From Cyanobacteriota bacterium (GTDB lineage: Bacteria > Cyanobacteriota > Cyanobacteriia > Leptolyngbyales > Leptolyngbyaceae): a stretch of DNA of 44,781 nt. The stretch spans positions 1 to 44,781 of the forward strand of contig JAPLHZ010000112.1 in the NCBI GenBank assembly GCA_026389365.1, written 5' to 3'. The notes under the pieces were generated by a model. That model was not told the DNA's origin. It did no database searches and saw only the letters and a program-made list of their open reading frames with translations. Each line of letters starts with the position of its first letter. Position 1 is the stretch's first letter. The position numbers and the translations under genes were made by a program. Positions 10,687-20,924 of the stretch are shown here, piece by piece.

Positions 10687-12180
10687 ATGAAAAAAAATCA
10701 ATTACTTGATCCATCAGTGCGCTCAATCAGGACTCAATCAGACCCGGCAATAGACGTGGTGGAATCTCTTTCTAAAGAGAGCGAGGCTTTAGTTGAGTTG
10801 TCGCCATCCAATCAATCCCCATCTGATCAATCAGTAGCCGATCCGTCCCCATCTGATCAATCAGTAGCCGATCCGTCACCATCACCTTTAGCTAAGCAAC
10901 GACTACCGTTAATTTTCGGTGGATTGATCTTGGTGATTGTGGGAGCGGTATTTGGTGGGCGTTGGTGGCAGTTTCAGCAAACTCATGCTGAGACGGATAA
11001 TGCCCAAATTCAAGGCCATCTCTCCCCGATCGCGGCCCGCATTTCCGCAACCGTCCAGAAGGTACTAGTCAAAGAAGGGGATCATGTAGAAGCGGGACAG
11101 GATTTAGTCATTCTCGAAGATCAAGATCTGAGTCTGAAGGTGCAGATGGCTCAAGCCCAACTCGCTAACGCCAAAGCTCAACTAGCGGGTGCCCAGGACA
11201 CAGTGCGCATCACTAACCAAACCACCCCCACACAAGTCGCGCAGTCTCAGGCCAAACTCGCCGCAAGCATGGCTGGGATTAATGCAGCCGAAGCCGGTGT
11301 TGCCCAAGCCGAGGCCCAGATCGCGACCCGTCAGGCCGCCATCACTCAAGCCCAAACCGCTCTCAACAAAGCCGCTGCGGATTATCGTCGCTACAATTCC
11401 CTTTACAAAGAGGGGGCCGTATCAGCACAGCAAAATGATACCGCCCGCGCAGCCTACGAGAACGCCCAAGCCAGTTTGGTCGCATCAACTCAGATCGTCC
11501 AGGAATCTGAAGCCGGATTAGTCACCGCCAAAGCCCAACTGCAAACCAGCCAAGCTAATGCCAATGCTGCAAGTGGGCAAGTCAAGGAAACCCAAATTTC
11601 GGGGCAAAACGTGACGGTGCAGCAATCTCAACAAAAGCAAGCCCAAGCCCAGATTGCCCAGGCTGAAGCGACCTTAGCGCTCGCCAAACAGCAAATTACC
11701 TACACTGTGATCAAAGCACCCGTCACTGGTGATGTTGGTCAACTGACGGCTCAAGTGGGTCAGAAGATTCAAACGGGTCAGCCGTTGCTGTCGATCGTGC
11801 CCCTACAGACCGATACGGTATATGTCGAAGCCAATTTTAAAGAAACAGCCTTAGGCCGACTAAAAGTAGGAAATCTTGCCACCGTTAAAGTCGATGCCTA
11901 TCCCAATGAAACCTTTGTCGCCCACGTGGCCGGGATTAGTCCTGCGACGGGATCGAGTTATGCGTTGCTACCGCCGGACAATGCCACGGGGAATTTCAAT
12001 AAAGTGGTGCAGTGGGTTCCGGTGCGGCTGGTGTTTGATCCGCAGGCTGATCCACGGCATAAGCTCCGCCCTGGTCTTAACGTGTCTGTGAGTGTTGAGA
12101 CCCTCCGTGTTGATACGGCAAGTGTTGAGGCAATCGATAAACCGCCGAGCATACAATCAACATCCACGCTTAAACCGTAG
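10687..12180 (+). CDS. HlyD/EmrA-family membrane fusion protein
   Basis: 497 aa; one TM, ETDNAQIQGHLSPIAARISATVQKVLVKEGDHVEAGQ lipoyl half, long Ala/Gln coiled coil. Confidence 0.9.
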   Translation: MKKNQLLDPSVRSIRTQSDPAIDVVESLSKESEALVELSPSNQSPSDQSVADPSPSDQSVADPSPSPLAKQRLPLIFGGLILVIVGAVFGGRWWQFQQTHAETDNAQIQGHLSPIAARISATVQKVLVKEGDHVEAGQDLVILEDQDLSLKVQMAQAQLANAKAQLAGAQDTVRITNQTTPTQVAQSQAKLAASMAGINAAEAGVAQAEAQIATRQAAITQAQTALNKAAADYRRYNSLYKEGAVSAQQNDTARAAYENAQASLVASTQIVQESEAGLVTAKAQLQTSQANANAASGQVKETQISGQNVTVQQSQQKQAQAQIAQAEATLALAKQQITYTVIKAPVTGDVGQLTAQVGQKIQTGQPLLSIVPLQTDTVYVEANFKETALGRLKVGNLATVKVDAYPNETFVAHVAGISPATGSSYALLPPDNATGNFNKVVQWVPVRLVFDPQADPRHKLRPGLNVSVSVETLRVDTASVEAIDKPPSIQSTSTLKP

Positions 12181-12188
12181 GCATTTTT

Positions 12189-13799
12189 ATGGCGACTAAT
12201 ACAGCGTTAGGACGATCGGATACAGGTTATGTGCAGGGTCCATTGAAATGGGCGATCGCCTTTACTGCGGCCTTGGGCGCAATGCTAGAGGTGATTGACA
12301 CCAGTATTGTGAATGTGGCGTTAACCGATATTCAGGCAACCTTAGGGGCCACGGTGAGCGAAGTCGGCTGGGTCGTAACGGGTTATGCGATCGCGAATGT
12401 CGTGCTCATTCCGCTGTCGGCTTGGTTAGGGGATTTCTTTGGTAAAAAAACTTACTTCGTATTTTCATTGGTTGGCTTTACCTTGGCCTCAATTGGCCTC
12501 AATGTTGTGTGGTTTTTCGGCAAACCTTCAGATGTTGGTGGTGGCGCGGATTCTCCAAGGGCTTTGTGGGGGGGGATTGCTGGCAAAGGCTCAATCGATT
12601 TTGTTTGAAACATTTTCCCCAGCAGAACAGGGATTAGCCCAAGCAGTATTTGGGGTGGGGGTGATTGCTGGACCTGCGATCGGACCGACCTTAGGCGGAT
12701 ATTTGACCGATGGGTTAGGCTGGCGGTGGATTTTCTTTGTGAATTTACCTGTCGGCATCTTAGCGGTGGCCATGGCCTTGATATTTTTGCAACCCGATGT
12801 CAAACAGCTATCATCAGCTACGACTCGATCGGTGAGTCAGCAGCCTGTTGATTGGTGGGGGATTGTTCTGCTTGTGGTGGCGGTGGGTAGTTTGCAAACG
12901 CTCTTGGAAGAGGGGCAAAAAGAGGATTGTGGCAATCAAATTTCATTATTACATTGACCATTAGCAGCGTTGTGGGCTTAGGGTTATTTATTTGGCGTGA
13001 ATTACGAATAAAGTATCCGGCAGTGGACTTACGGGTATTGCGATATCGTTCTTTGGCGGCGGGGAGTTTGTACTCTGGAATATTAGGAATGGGTTTGTAT
13101 GGGGCATTGTTTGTTGTACCGTTATTTACCCAAAGTGTGTTGGGATTTTCGGCCACCCAAACAGGATTATTGTTAGCGCCAGGAGCCTTGTCTTCGGCGA
13201 TCGTGATGGTGTTGTTGGGGAAAATATCGGGCAAAGTCGATCCACGAGTATTAATTGCAACAGGGGCGATCGGGACATCCCTGGTAATGTTTGATTTATC
13301 CCGAATTACTTCTGAATCAGGCGTAGATGATTTATTCTGGCCGCTCCTCTTGCGAGGCGGTGTCACGGTATTTATGTTTTTGCCCTTAAGTTTAGCGACG
13401 TTAGGGAATTTGCCAAAGCAGGATATTCCAGCGGGTTCAGGATTTTATAACTTGACTCGGCAACTGGGGGGCAGTATTGGTATTGCTATTTTGACCACAT
13501 TACTCATGCAACGTGAGGCGTTTCATCGGGCCATACTTTTAAGTAAGTTGACCGTCTATGATCCCGTAACAACCCAGCGAATCAATGCATTAACGCAGGG
13601 TTTTCAGCAGCATGGAGCGGATGCGGCGACCGCTTACCAACAAGCCTTGGATGCACTACAGCACAGCGTCGCACTCCAAGCCGCAATTTTATCCTATGCC
13701 GATGTCTTCCGCTTTGTTGGGGGAATCTTTCTAGTTTCCTTACCACTCCTATTCTTTTTAGGGAAAGGCGGCGGAACAAAACCACTGATCGGTCATTAA
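12189..13799 (+). pseudogene. DHA2/EmrB-type MFS drug transporter, split by two frameshifts
   Basis: Conserved protein passes frame 12189 -> frame 12439 (near 12503-12510) -> frame 12927 (near 12928). Removing one t (aatgttgtg -> aatgtgtg) and adding one g (gattgtgg -> gattggtgg) restores continuous EmrB-like sequence. Confidence 0.85.
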
Positions 13800-14009
13800 G
13801 CATGAGTGGCGTTAGGAGAAAGGAGATTAGATTAACGATCGATATTCTGAATACATTTGCTTAATGTGTTCGTGGGTGTGAAGACTATTATAGTTTTTCC
13901 CGTAACTACTCAGACACTAGGCGTAGTTCGGAGATGCCTAAAAGGTTCTCAACAAGGCTCGAAACTGCTACGATCGAATCCCCAGCCTAGTAGTTTTGAG
14001 ACTCTCGTC

Positions 14010-14594
14010 ATGTTTCACATTTGTAGAACACTCAGTTTACCCTTGAATGAGATTGAGATTAGTGCCATCCGATCGCAGGGAGCGGGCGGACAAAATGTGA
14101 ATAAGGTGGCGAGTGCGATTCATTTACGGTTTGATATTAAAGCGTCATCCTTGCCCGATCGGTATAGAACCCATTTGACATCTAATCCTGAAACCAGAAG
14201 CCTTGCAGCTAGCTGGTTTTCTTCATTTTCTGGCAGAAAGCGGTTTTGCTAGGTAGGCAAGCTCTACCACTGATCGCAGAGTAACGGCTTCCTTCAAAGC
14301 CAAGTATCACGGGAAAAGATATCAAATGGGCTCTATAAGGAACGATTGCTTAATTTGCGCGATCGACGAATTACCAATGATGGAATAATTGTTCTAAAAT
14401 CTCAAGAACATCGTAGCCAAGAACGCAATCGGGCTGAGGCATTTAATCGTTTACGAGCATTGATCTTGAGTGTGGCGGTCGTGGCATTACCTCGGAAATT
14501 AACGAAGCCAAGTCGCGGGCAAGAACGACGACGATTAGAAGACAAAAAACATCGATCGGACGTTAAAGCCTTACGAAAATCAGTTGAAGAATAG
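14010..14594 (+). pseudogene. arfB: ArfB (YaeJ)-type peptidyl-tRNA hydrolase / ribosome rescue factor, interrupted by a MITE
   Basis: [52 protein letters not shown], then after the insert KERLLNLRDRRITNDGIIVLKSQEHRSQERNRAEAFNRL...KHRSDVKALR. Confidence 0.92.
14167..14333. mobile_element. 167-bp MITE with imperfect TIRs and TATA (or TA) target duplication
   Basis: Left end gaacccatttgacatctaatcctg; right end reverse complement gagcccatttgatatcttttcccg (19/24 match); flanks tata at 14163-14166 and 14334-14337. Confidence 0.88.
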
Positions 14595-14611
14595 ATTGTT
14601 TTAGAGATGTT

Positions 14612-15703
14612 TCAGAACGGTACTTTTGAAGCTAAGTTCAACCATTTTCCCTCATACCAAATTGAACAATGCGTCGCATGGAGATGAAGTCTGGTCTGGG
14701 ATTGGAGGATCTGGGGTTGAGTGCCATAGAGACGATCGCCCAAAATAGGATGATTCAGTCCGTTTAGATCAGCGCAATGGACTCGAAGTTGATGGGTGCG
14801 ACCTGTTAAAGGAATCAATTTAACGCGCGATTCTAAGGGATTGAGTAGATTGAATTTTGTTATGGCAGATTTACCCTTACTCAAATTAACCGATTGATAG
14901 GGACGATCGCTTGGATCACCCCAAAGGGGAAGTTCTATTGTTCCGGAAACCGGATCGCATGGATTTTCTAGAATTGCTTCGTAGATTTTTTTGACGCGGT
15001 GCTGTGCAAATTGTTGTTGAAGGGTTTGGTGGGTGAGGAGATCTTTCGCAAACAATAGAATTCCAGAGGTATCTTGATCTAAGCGATGAATGGCGGTGAT
15101 CGTATCATAGGTCTGCTTTAAATATCTCAAAACACTCTCTTGCCGATCGCTGGTTCTACCCGGTACTGAAAGAAGTCCAGCGGGTTTATCGATCGCGATA
15201 AGATACTTGTCTTCATAAAGGATCGTCAACGGTATGGCCAGTGGGCGCAGTGGGCAATTTTGTAGATAGTTTTGGAGTTGTTCAGATAGAATTTGACGTT
15301 CTTGCTTAATTTCTTGAATCCGCCGATCGGCATCAAGAAGCCGAGTTATTAGGGGTTCTAAGGTTTGATTTCGGGCATATTTAAAATTACGCCGATCGAG
15401 ACCTTCCTGTTGACTTTCCTGATTGAGTTGAAGAGTCAAATCGTTTTTTGGGGATTGCGATCGAGATAAATCTCTGATTTGTTTATTGATTTTCTGTTGT
15501 TTTTGAAGATCTTTCCATTGGTTTAAAAACGCTTGAGAAAGAGTTTTTAAATGTTGACGTTCTGGCAGATCTTGAAGGACTATTAATTCTAGCTTTAATG
15601 CCTCAAGCTGTCGCAATATTTTCTGTTCATCTACAATAGAATCCATTAATTTACGATCGTTTCTATAAATTATATTACATCGATTGCAAATTAATAGATT
15701 CAT
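14612..15703 (-). CDS. RluA-family pseudouridine synthase with N-terminal coiled coil
   Basis: [17 protein letters not shown] catalytic motif; [24 protein letters not shown]. Start may be the internal Met at 15646. Confidence 0.9.
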   Translation of the reverse strand: [363 protein letters not shown]

Positions 15704-15726
15704 TCAATAGAATCTCTCAAACCGAT

Positions 15727-16464
15727 CTAAATCCGTGCCACCAGAACACTCTTCTCACGCTGAATCGGCAAACAATTCACTGAATCCAACGTCGCACAAT
15801 AGGCCATATCTTCCTGGCAATTCAAGCGAAGCAATCGCTGACCATGACTGGCATGGTTCAACAATTCTAGTAAATCATTCTGCCAAGTTTGATATAAAGC
15901 TATTGCTGCGATCGTCTCATCATTTCCTGCAATATCAGACAATGACACCCCTAACTTATCCATTAGCAAATGAGCGATTGCCCCAGCACACACCGTATCT
16001 TCTAACGCATAGGTGCCTTCCCAACCCGCGCCCACAATCCAAATCGTTTCAGGCTTAGTTTCCACTAAATACTTCACCACTTCATGACGATTGATCAGCG
16101 CAGCACCCAGAACAGTCTTGGAATCCTGTACACGCTGAAATGCCCGAGTCCCGTTAGTCGTACTTACAAAAAGACGCTTACCCGCCATGCCTTCTGCCGT
16201 ACACTCTAGGGGCGAATTCCCAAAATCAAATCCCTCAACCTTGCTTCCCCCACGTTCTCCAGCCCGAATCCGCTTCGCCGAATCCCAATTCTCGCTGACT
16301 GTCATCAATGCATCCAGATCGCTAAAAACTTGGACGGCCTCAGCCCCTACATTCAATGCGGTCACGATCGTCGTCGTAGCGCGCAGTACATCGATCACAA
16401 TCGAACAATCAGCAGTATTAATAGCAGGCGTTTGCTCGGGCGTATGATAAACGAATAGCTTCAT
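15727..16464 (-). CDS. comB: 2-phosphosulfolactate phosphatase
   Basis: [11 protein letters not shown]...[30 protein letters not shown]...[12 protein letters not shown] track extends start to 16572. Confidence 0.85.
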   Translation of the reverse strand: MKLFVYHTPEQTPAINTADCSIVIDVLRATTTIVTALNVGAEAVQVFSDLDALMTVSENWDSAKRIRAGERGGSKVEGFDFGNSPLECTAEGMAGKRLFVSTTNGTRAFQRVQDSKTVLGAALINRHEVVKYLVETKPETIWIVGAGWEGTYALEDTVCAGAIAHLLMDKLGVSLSDIAGNDETIAAIALYQTWQNDLLELLNHASHGQRLLRLNCQEDMAYCATLDSVNCLPIQREKSVLVARI

Positions 16465-16585
16465 GATGTCGGTAAAATTAGGAATTCCTGATAAAAATAA
16501 TGACCACTCAGAGAGCTGAGTTCGTCCTACACAATAGTCGATATACGTAACCCATGCGTAATATTTCTCCACTAGTTGCCATCAG

Positions 16586-17179
16586 CTACAGACAATTCAA
16601 TTCGTTACAGATCAATTCGTTACAGACAATCCAATTCGTCTCTGTACAAATATAATTTAATGGCTGATCCCACTCATCCGCTTCAAAGCGTTCGACGATT
16701 CCAAGGTCAAACGTTACTCCTACTGTAGGTATTGATCCCCATTTAGCCTGGGCCAATAATCGATCGTAAAACCCACCCCCATAGCCAATTCGGTTCCCCC
16801 TCCGATCGCATCCCACACAAGGCACCAATATCACCCCCACATCTTGGGCCTGAAGCACATGTGCTGTTGCCTCGGGTTCTAAAATACCAAATGCACCTAC
16901 CACTAGCTTATTTTCCGGTTCCCAACGGTGCCAGACCAGTTGATTATCTACGCAACGCGGAACACCGAATGAAATAGCGCGGGATCGTAACTGGGGCCAA
17001 AGATCGCTCAGATCGGGTTCTTGACGAATACTGAAATAGCCAAGGACTGACAGGTGGGGCGGCGACGGAAGATTTTGTAAAATTTTTTCACAGATTAAGG
17101 CATTACGATTGTCCCAATCGGTCGAATTCATTGCAACTCGACGGCGCAGAAGGTCTTTACGAAGAAGAGCTTTATTCAT
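16586..17179 (-). CDS. 5-formyltetrahydrofolate cyclo-ligase
   Basis: VILVPCVGCDRRGNRIGYGGGFYDRLL signature. Confidence 0.92.
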   Translation of the reverse strand: MNKALLRKDLLRRRVAMNSTDWDNRNALICEKILQNLPSPPHLSVLGYFSIRQEPDLSDLWPQLRSRAISFGVPRCVDNQLVWHRWEPENKLVVGAFGILEPEATAHVLQAQDVGVILVPCVGCDRRGNRIGYGGGFYDRLLAQAKWGSIPTVGVTFDLGIVERFEADEWDQPLNYICTETNWIVCNELICNELNCL

Positions 17180-17313
17180 ACTTTTCTCATAACATAATGC
17201 TAGTAACCGATCGTAAATGATCGATCGTTTAGTGAAATGGCTACAATATTTACGGCGGCGAAGTTAAATCCATCTTTATTTCTTACTCAATATTCTTTAA
17301 TCTACCCCATGCC

Positions 17314-18135
17314 ATGAAACTCATTGTTAAACAAGACACTATCTTTAAGCAATATGCGGTGGACTCCAGTCAGCTTGCCAGCAAAGATAAGGTCGCCGTC
17401 CGATCGGGCCAAAGCTTTGAAATCCACTCCTGGAAGCCAGCAGGCAAATTTCATTGGAAAGTCGCACTAGTGGATCAGTTCCTCGGGAATCCAGCTCGGA
17501 ATACTTGGTACGTCTTTACTCCCCACATCCAACTGATTGACAGTCGTGGTAACGCAGCTACACCCCCGGCTGAGCCAAAAATCCCGATTCCCAAGCCTGC
17601 TACGATCCGTTTACCTGCAAGCAAAAAACTTAGTGTGCCCTATCACTATCAACTTAACAATGCGGAAAACCCACGGGGAGCTTGTAATGTGACCTGTTTT
17701 GCAATGGTGATGGATTATTTTAAAATCCGCAAAAAAACCAATGCAGTTCAGTTAGAAGATGAACTGTATCGCTACATGATTGACCAGAATCTCAGTCGCC
17801 ATGATCCCGGTGATTTGGCAACAATGGCCCGCGCCTATGGCTTAAGAAACGATCTAACATTACGAGGCAGTCAGGCAGATATTCGTAAAGCGATCGCCGA
17901 AGGAAACCCCTGTATCATCCACGGTTACTTCACCAGTTTTGGCCATATTGTGACCGTTCTTGGCTACGACTCCACTGGCTTTATTGTCCATGATCCCTTC
18001 GGGGAGTGGCATTCCTATGGGTACGAAGAAGGTCCCTACGGCGAGGAATTACATTACAGCAATACCCTGATTCAAGGCACTTGCTCACCAGAAGGCAATG
18101 ACCACATGTGGATCCATCGCCTATCACTAGCCTGA
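17314..18135 (+). CDS. C39-like papain-fold peptidase family protein
   Basis: LSVPYHYQLNNAENPRGACNVTCFAMVMDYF ... GNPCIIHGYFTSFGHIVTVLGYDSTGFIVHDPFGEW. Confidence 0.8.
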   Translation: MKLIVKQDTIFKQYAVDSSQLASKDKVAVRSGQSFEIHSWKPAGKFHWKVALVDQFLGNPARNTWYVFTPHIQLIDSRGNAATPPAEPKIPIPKPATIRLPASKKLSVPYHYQLNNAENPRGACNVTCFAMVMDYFKIRKKTNAVQLEDELYRYMIDQNLSRHDPGDLATMARAYGLRNDLTLRGSQADIRKAIAEGNPCIIHGYFTSFGHIVTVLGYDSTGFIVHDPFGEWHSYGYEEGPYGEELHYSNTLIQGTCSPEGNDHMWIHRLSLA

Positions 18136-18153
18136 TTACTAGATCGATAAGGA

Positions 18154-18936
18154 TTACGCTAGATCTCGCGGCGGCAGATTTAGCTCGCGACCTAGGGAGC
18201 CAATGGGAAGGCAAAGTAAATTGTCCCCTTGGGTCTTGATCATGCCTTTTTGACGCAATTTACCCATAAGGCGAGTCACAGTGACACGAGTTGAGCCGAT
18301 CGCACTCCCAATCTGAGCATGAGTTAAGGTAAACGGCAGGCAATAGCCATCTTCTGTAGGTTCGCCATATTCCTCAATTAATAATGTCAAAAATCCTAAC
18401 AGACGATCGATCGTACGACGTTGGCCTAGGGTGCTAAGCCAGAGAAGCTTGCGTTGGTGCTGATAACGAAAGGCATCCATCACTTCTCGACGAAAATGAG
18501 GCCAGTTCTCTAAGTCAGGCCAGTACAGCCACACAACTGATGTCTGATCAACATGGGCGTAGCTCTCAAGTGTAAAAGGCGATTGGGCAATGACTTCAAA
18601 GGGTTGACCAGCCCCAACAAATCCTAAAAACGCTTCTTCTGGAGCCATTCGAGCAGCTCGGGGTCCTGCGGCTGAACTCACTTGTGCGGTTCCTACCAGC
18701 CGAACAGCCCCGCGCTGAACCAGGTAGAGCAAACCGGGACGGGTAATAATCTTCTCATCTTTGCTGAAGGTCCGACATCGGTAGTGCTCCTGTGCCCAAT
18801 CAATGATGCGCTGCCACGTCAGAAACGGGCGAGAATTGTCGGATTGAGCTGTGGCTGAATACATAGCTGGATTCATATGAAGGGTTGGAATCGCCTTATG
18901 GCACAACGATAGTAGTAGCAAAAACGATACTAGCAA
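18154..18936 (-). CDS. Crp/Fnr-family transcriptional regulator
   Basis: Cyclic-nucleotide-binding-like N-terminus and HTH LTHAQIGSAIGSTRVTVTRLMGKLRQKGMI. Confidence 0.88.
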   Translation of the reverse strand: MLVSFLLLLSLCHKAIPTLHMNPAMYSATAQSDNSRPFLTWQRIIDWAQEHYRCRTFSKDEKIITRPGLLYLVQRGAVRLVGTAQVSSAAGPRAARMAPEEAFLGFVGAGQPFEVIAQSPFTLESYAHVDQTSVVWLYWPDLENWPHFRREVMDAFRYQHQRKLLWLSTLGQRRTIDRLLGFLTLLIEEYGEPTEDGYCLPFTLTHAQIGSAIGSTRVTVTRLMGKLRQKGMIKTQGDNLLCLPIGSLGRELNLPPRDLA

Positions 18937-18960
18937 ACGTTCAGTAATTAAACTTGTGTT

Positions 18961-19725
18961 ATGAATGCTAACAGCCTACGTATATTCTCACAGATTCGGC
19001 TTCATAGTGCAATCTATCCTCGGGGAAGTATTGCGGATATTACGGAGACTAGTGCTTCGATTTGGCCGATCGAAGAGGATAAATTCCCTTTACTTTCCCG
19101 GATAGATATTCCCTTAAAACGGTTGTCGGGTGTCAACCCGTTACGATATCAATCCGCAATATCTTTAATGTTATCCGCACGTCTAGGTCAGTCTTTCGAG
19201 ACAATTGCTCAAATTATCTGTGACCGTGGACGCTCTGGAGTTCCGCGATTGAGTGTGGGGAATGTTGGATGGATTACATTAACGTGGGAGACAGGTCCCC
19301 TTTACGAAACATTAGATCGCATCTTTGTAGAAAACCTGTCGATGTCATTGAATCCGTCATTGAATCCATTGCTACCTTTTTGTTTATGGCAGACCCATTC
19401 TCGATGCCGATCGATCCGATCGCAATGCAATCTATCATATCTAAAAAGCAACGATCTAGATCAGCCCATGCCTGAATCCGCCCAACCATTACTTGAAGCC
19501 CTGATTCATCTGTTGGATCGACTAGACGATCCTCTGCGCCCTCTGATGGGCAAGGCATTGCAACGAGAGATTCATCAGATTTGTCAATGTTTTGATCAGG
19601 TTCATGGACAGGTGCCGATATTTAATCCCCAGCTATCGGCATCCGACTCCCATCTTTTTTATCGGTTGTTGGGCTGGCTTCAGGCACTGCTCGCCCGTTG
19701 TAGCCATATTGAGATGCAGTCATGA
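18961..19725 (+). CDS. DALR anticodon-binding-like protein (stand-alone, ArgRS-related, no catalytic core)
   Basis: N-terminal NPLRYQSAISLMLSARLGQSFETIAQIICD resembles the ArgRS N-domain; C-terminus REIHQICQCFDQVHGQVPIFN...LFYRLLGWLQALLARC resembles DALR; no HIGH/KMSKS region. Confidence 0.55.
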   Translation: MNANSLRIFSQIRLHSAIYPRGSIADITETSASIWPIEEDKFPLLSRIDIPLKRLSGVNPLRYQSAISLMLSARLGQSFETIAQIICDRGRSGVPRLSVGNVGWITLTWETGPLYETLDRIFVENLSMSLNPSLNPLLPFCLWQTHSRCRSIRSQCNLSYLKSNDLDQPMPESAQPLLEALIHLLDRLDDPLRPLMGKALQREIHQICQCFDQVHGQVPIFNPQLSASDSHLFYRLLGWLQALLARCSHIEMQS

Positions 19726-19812
19726 GGCTAAGTGAAATGGGACCGAATCTTATTGATAAGTAATTACTATGGATTTTTTACAGAACAAGGGATGACAAAT
19801 CTAGATTACTTC

Positions 19813-19893
19813 TATATATTATAGAGGTGTGAGGAGCGAACTAAGAAAAGGGCACCGAGACGAAACACGGTCAGTCGTCGGTGCCTTTTTCTA
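19813..19893 (+). ncRNA. Candidate small RNA with its own promoter and terminator; possible Yfr2/Cyano-1-like RNA
   Basis: -10-like tatatt/tattat at 19815-19822; ggtgtgaggag at 19826-19836; terminator stem ggcaccg...cggtgcc plus ttttt (stem to about 19890). No ORF. Confidence 0.6.
19851..19890 (+). terminator. Rho-independent terminator
   Basis: ggcaccgagacgaaacacggtcagtcgtcggtgcc followed by ttttt. Confidence 0.8.
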
Positions 19894-19946
19894 TGCAAAT
19901 TTTTAAAGCAGTCTGAAGTTTTAGCAACTGCCTTTTACTCAAGAAT

Positions 19947-20801
19947 TTACGACAGCAAAAACCGTTGAAGTACTTGAGCCACCCCGTCTTCATCGACATG
20001 GGGAGCCACCCAATCCGCAGAGTCTTGAACAATAGTGGGTCCACCACTCATAGCGATGCCGATGCCTGCATAGGCCAACATTTCTAAGTCATTACAATTG
20101 TCTCCGATAGCCATGACTTGATGCGCGGACAGCCCTAAAATTTCTTCGGCCAGATGTTTCACCGCAGATCCTTTATTGGATTCGGGATGAGCTGCTTCTA
20201 GGAAGTGTGGTACGGAGGTCGTGAGGTAGAGGTCTTCAAGATTGTGACGATCGCGCAGGTCCCTTAGACAGGTTTGAACTAGTGCTTCGTCGTAGCTAAT
20301 CGCTAGAATTTTGGTCGGGAGCGCGTCTTTAGAAACAATGTCCCGAAAATCACCCACGATTGTGGGTTCGGTTTCACAACGATCGCAGTAATCTTGACTA
20401 TCTGCCGATAACTCTCTTAGGTGAAGCCGATCGTCTATGTAAAAATGGACCGAGATGCGATCGCGCAGATGCGATTGTTCATAATAGTCCAAGACTTGCA
20501 AGGCGAGTTCGGGCTGGAGTTGGCAATGGCGAAGACGTGGCTGACCAGGCTCCTGAATCCAGGCTCCCTGATAAGCGAGTAATGGCAAGGTGGATTTGAC
20601 TGCCCTATGAAATCGCTGGGCGGATTTATACATGCGGCCCGTGGCAATAGCGACTTGAATGCCTCTAAGTTGGACAGCGGCGATCGCCTCTAGGACGGGC
20701 TGGGAGATTTGGTTCGATCGGCCTGCAATAGTGCCATCAATATCAAGAATAAGTAGCTTAATTTCTTTTGATTGCTCTAGAAGAGTCGCTTCTGGGGGCA
20801 T
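19947..20801 (-). CDS. Cof-type HAD-IIB hydrolase
   Basis: LLILDIDGTIAGRSNQIS ... GIQVAIATGRMY ... VMAIGDNCNDLEMLAYAGIGIAM. Confidence 0.92.
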   Translation of the reverse strand: MPPEATLLEQSKEIKLLILDIDGTIAGRSNQISQPVLEAIAAVQLRGIQVAIATGRMYKSAQRFHRAVKSTLPLLAYQGAWIQEPGQPRLRHCQLQPELALQVLDYYEQSHLRDRISVHFYIDDRLHLRELSADSQDYCDRCETEPTIVGDFRDIVSKDALPTKILAISYDEALVQTCLRDLRDRHNLEDLYLTTSVPHFLEAAHPESNKGSAVKHLAEEILGLSAHQVMAIGDNCNDLEMLAYAGIGIAMSGGPTIVQDSADWVAPHVDEDGVAQVLQRFLLS

Positions 20802-20924
20802 AACGGATGGTGTCTCTAATATTACTACGCGTTTGTTTTGAATTCCGAGAGACCCACTAGTGCGATCGGTCTTACTACGAAAGCCCTATCCATCAGGGAT
20901 GAAAACAGAGATGAAAATTTGTTT

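Noticed and set aside
12818-13366. 182-aa minus-strand ORF antisense to emrB
   Set aside because: The opposite strand encodes a clear MFS transporter; the translation is low-complexity Asn/Pro-rich and looks like an antisense artefact.
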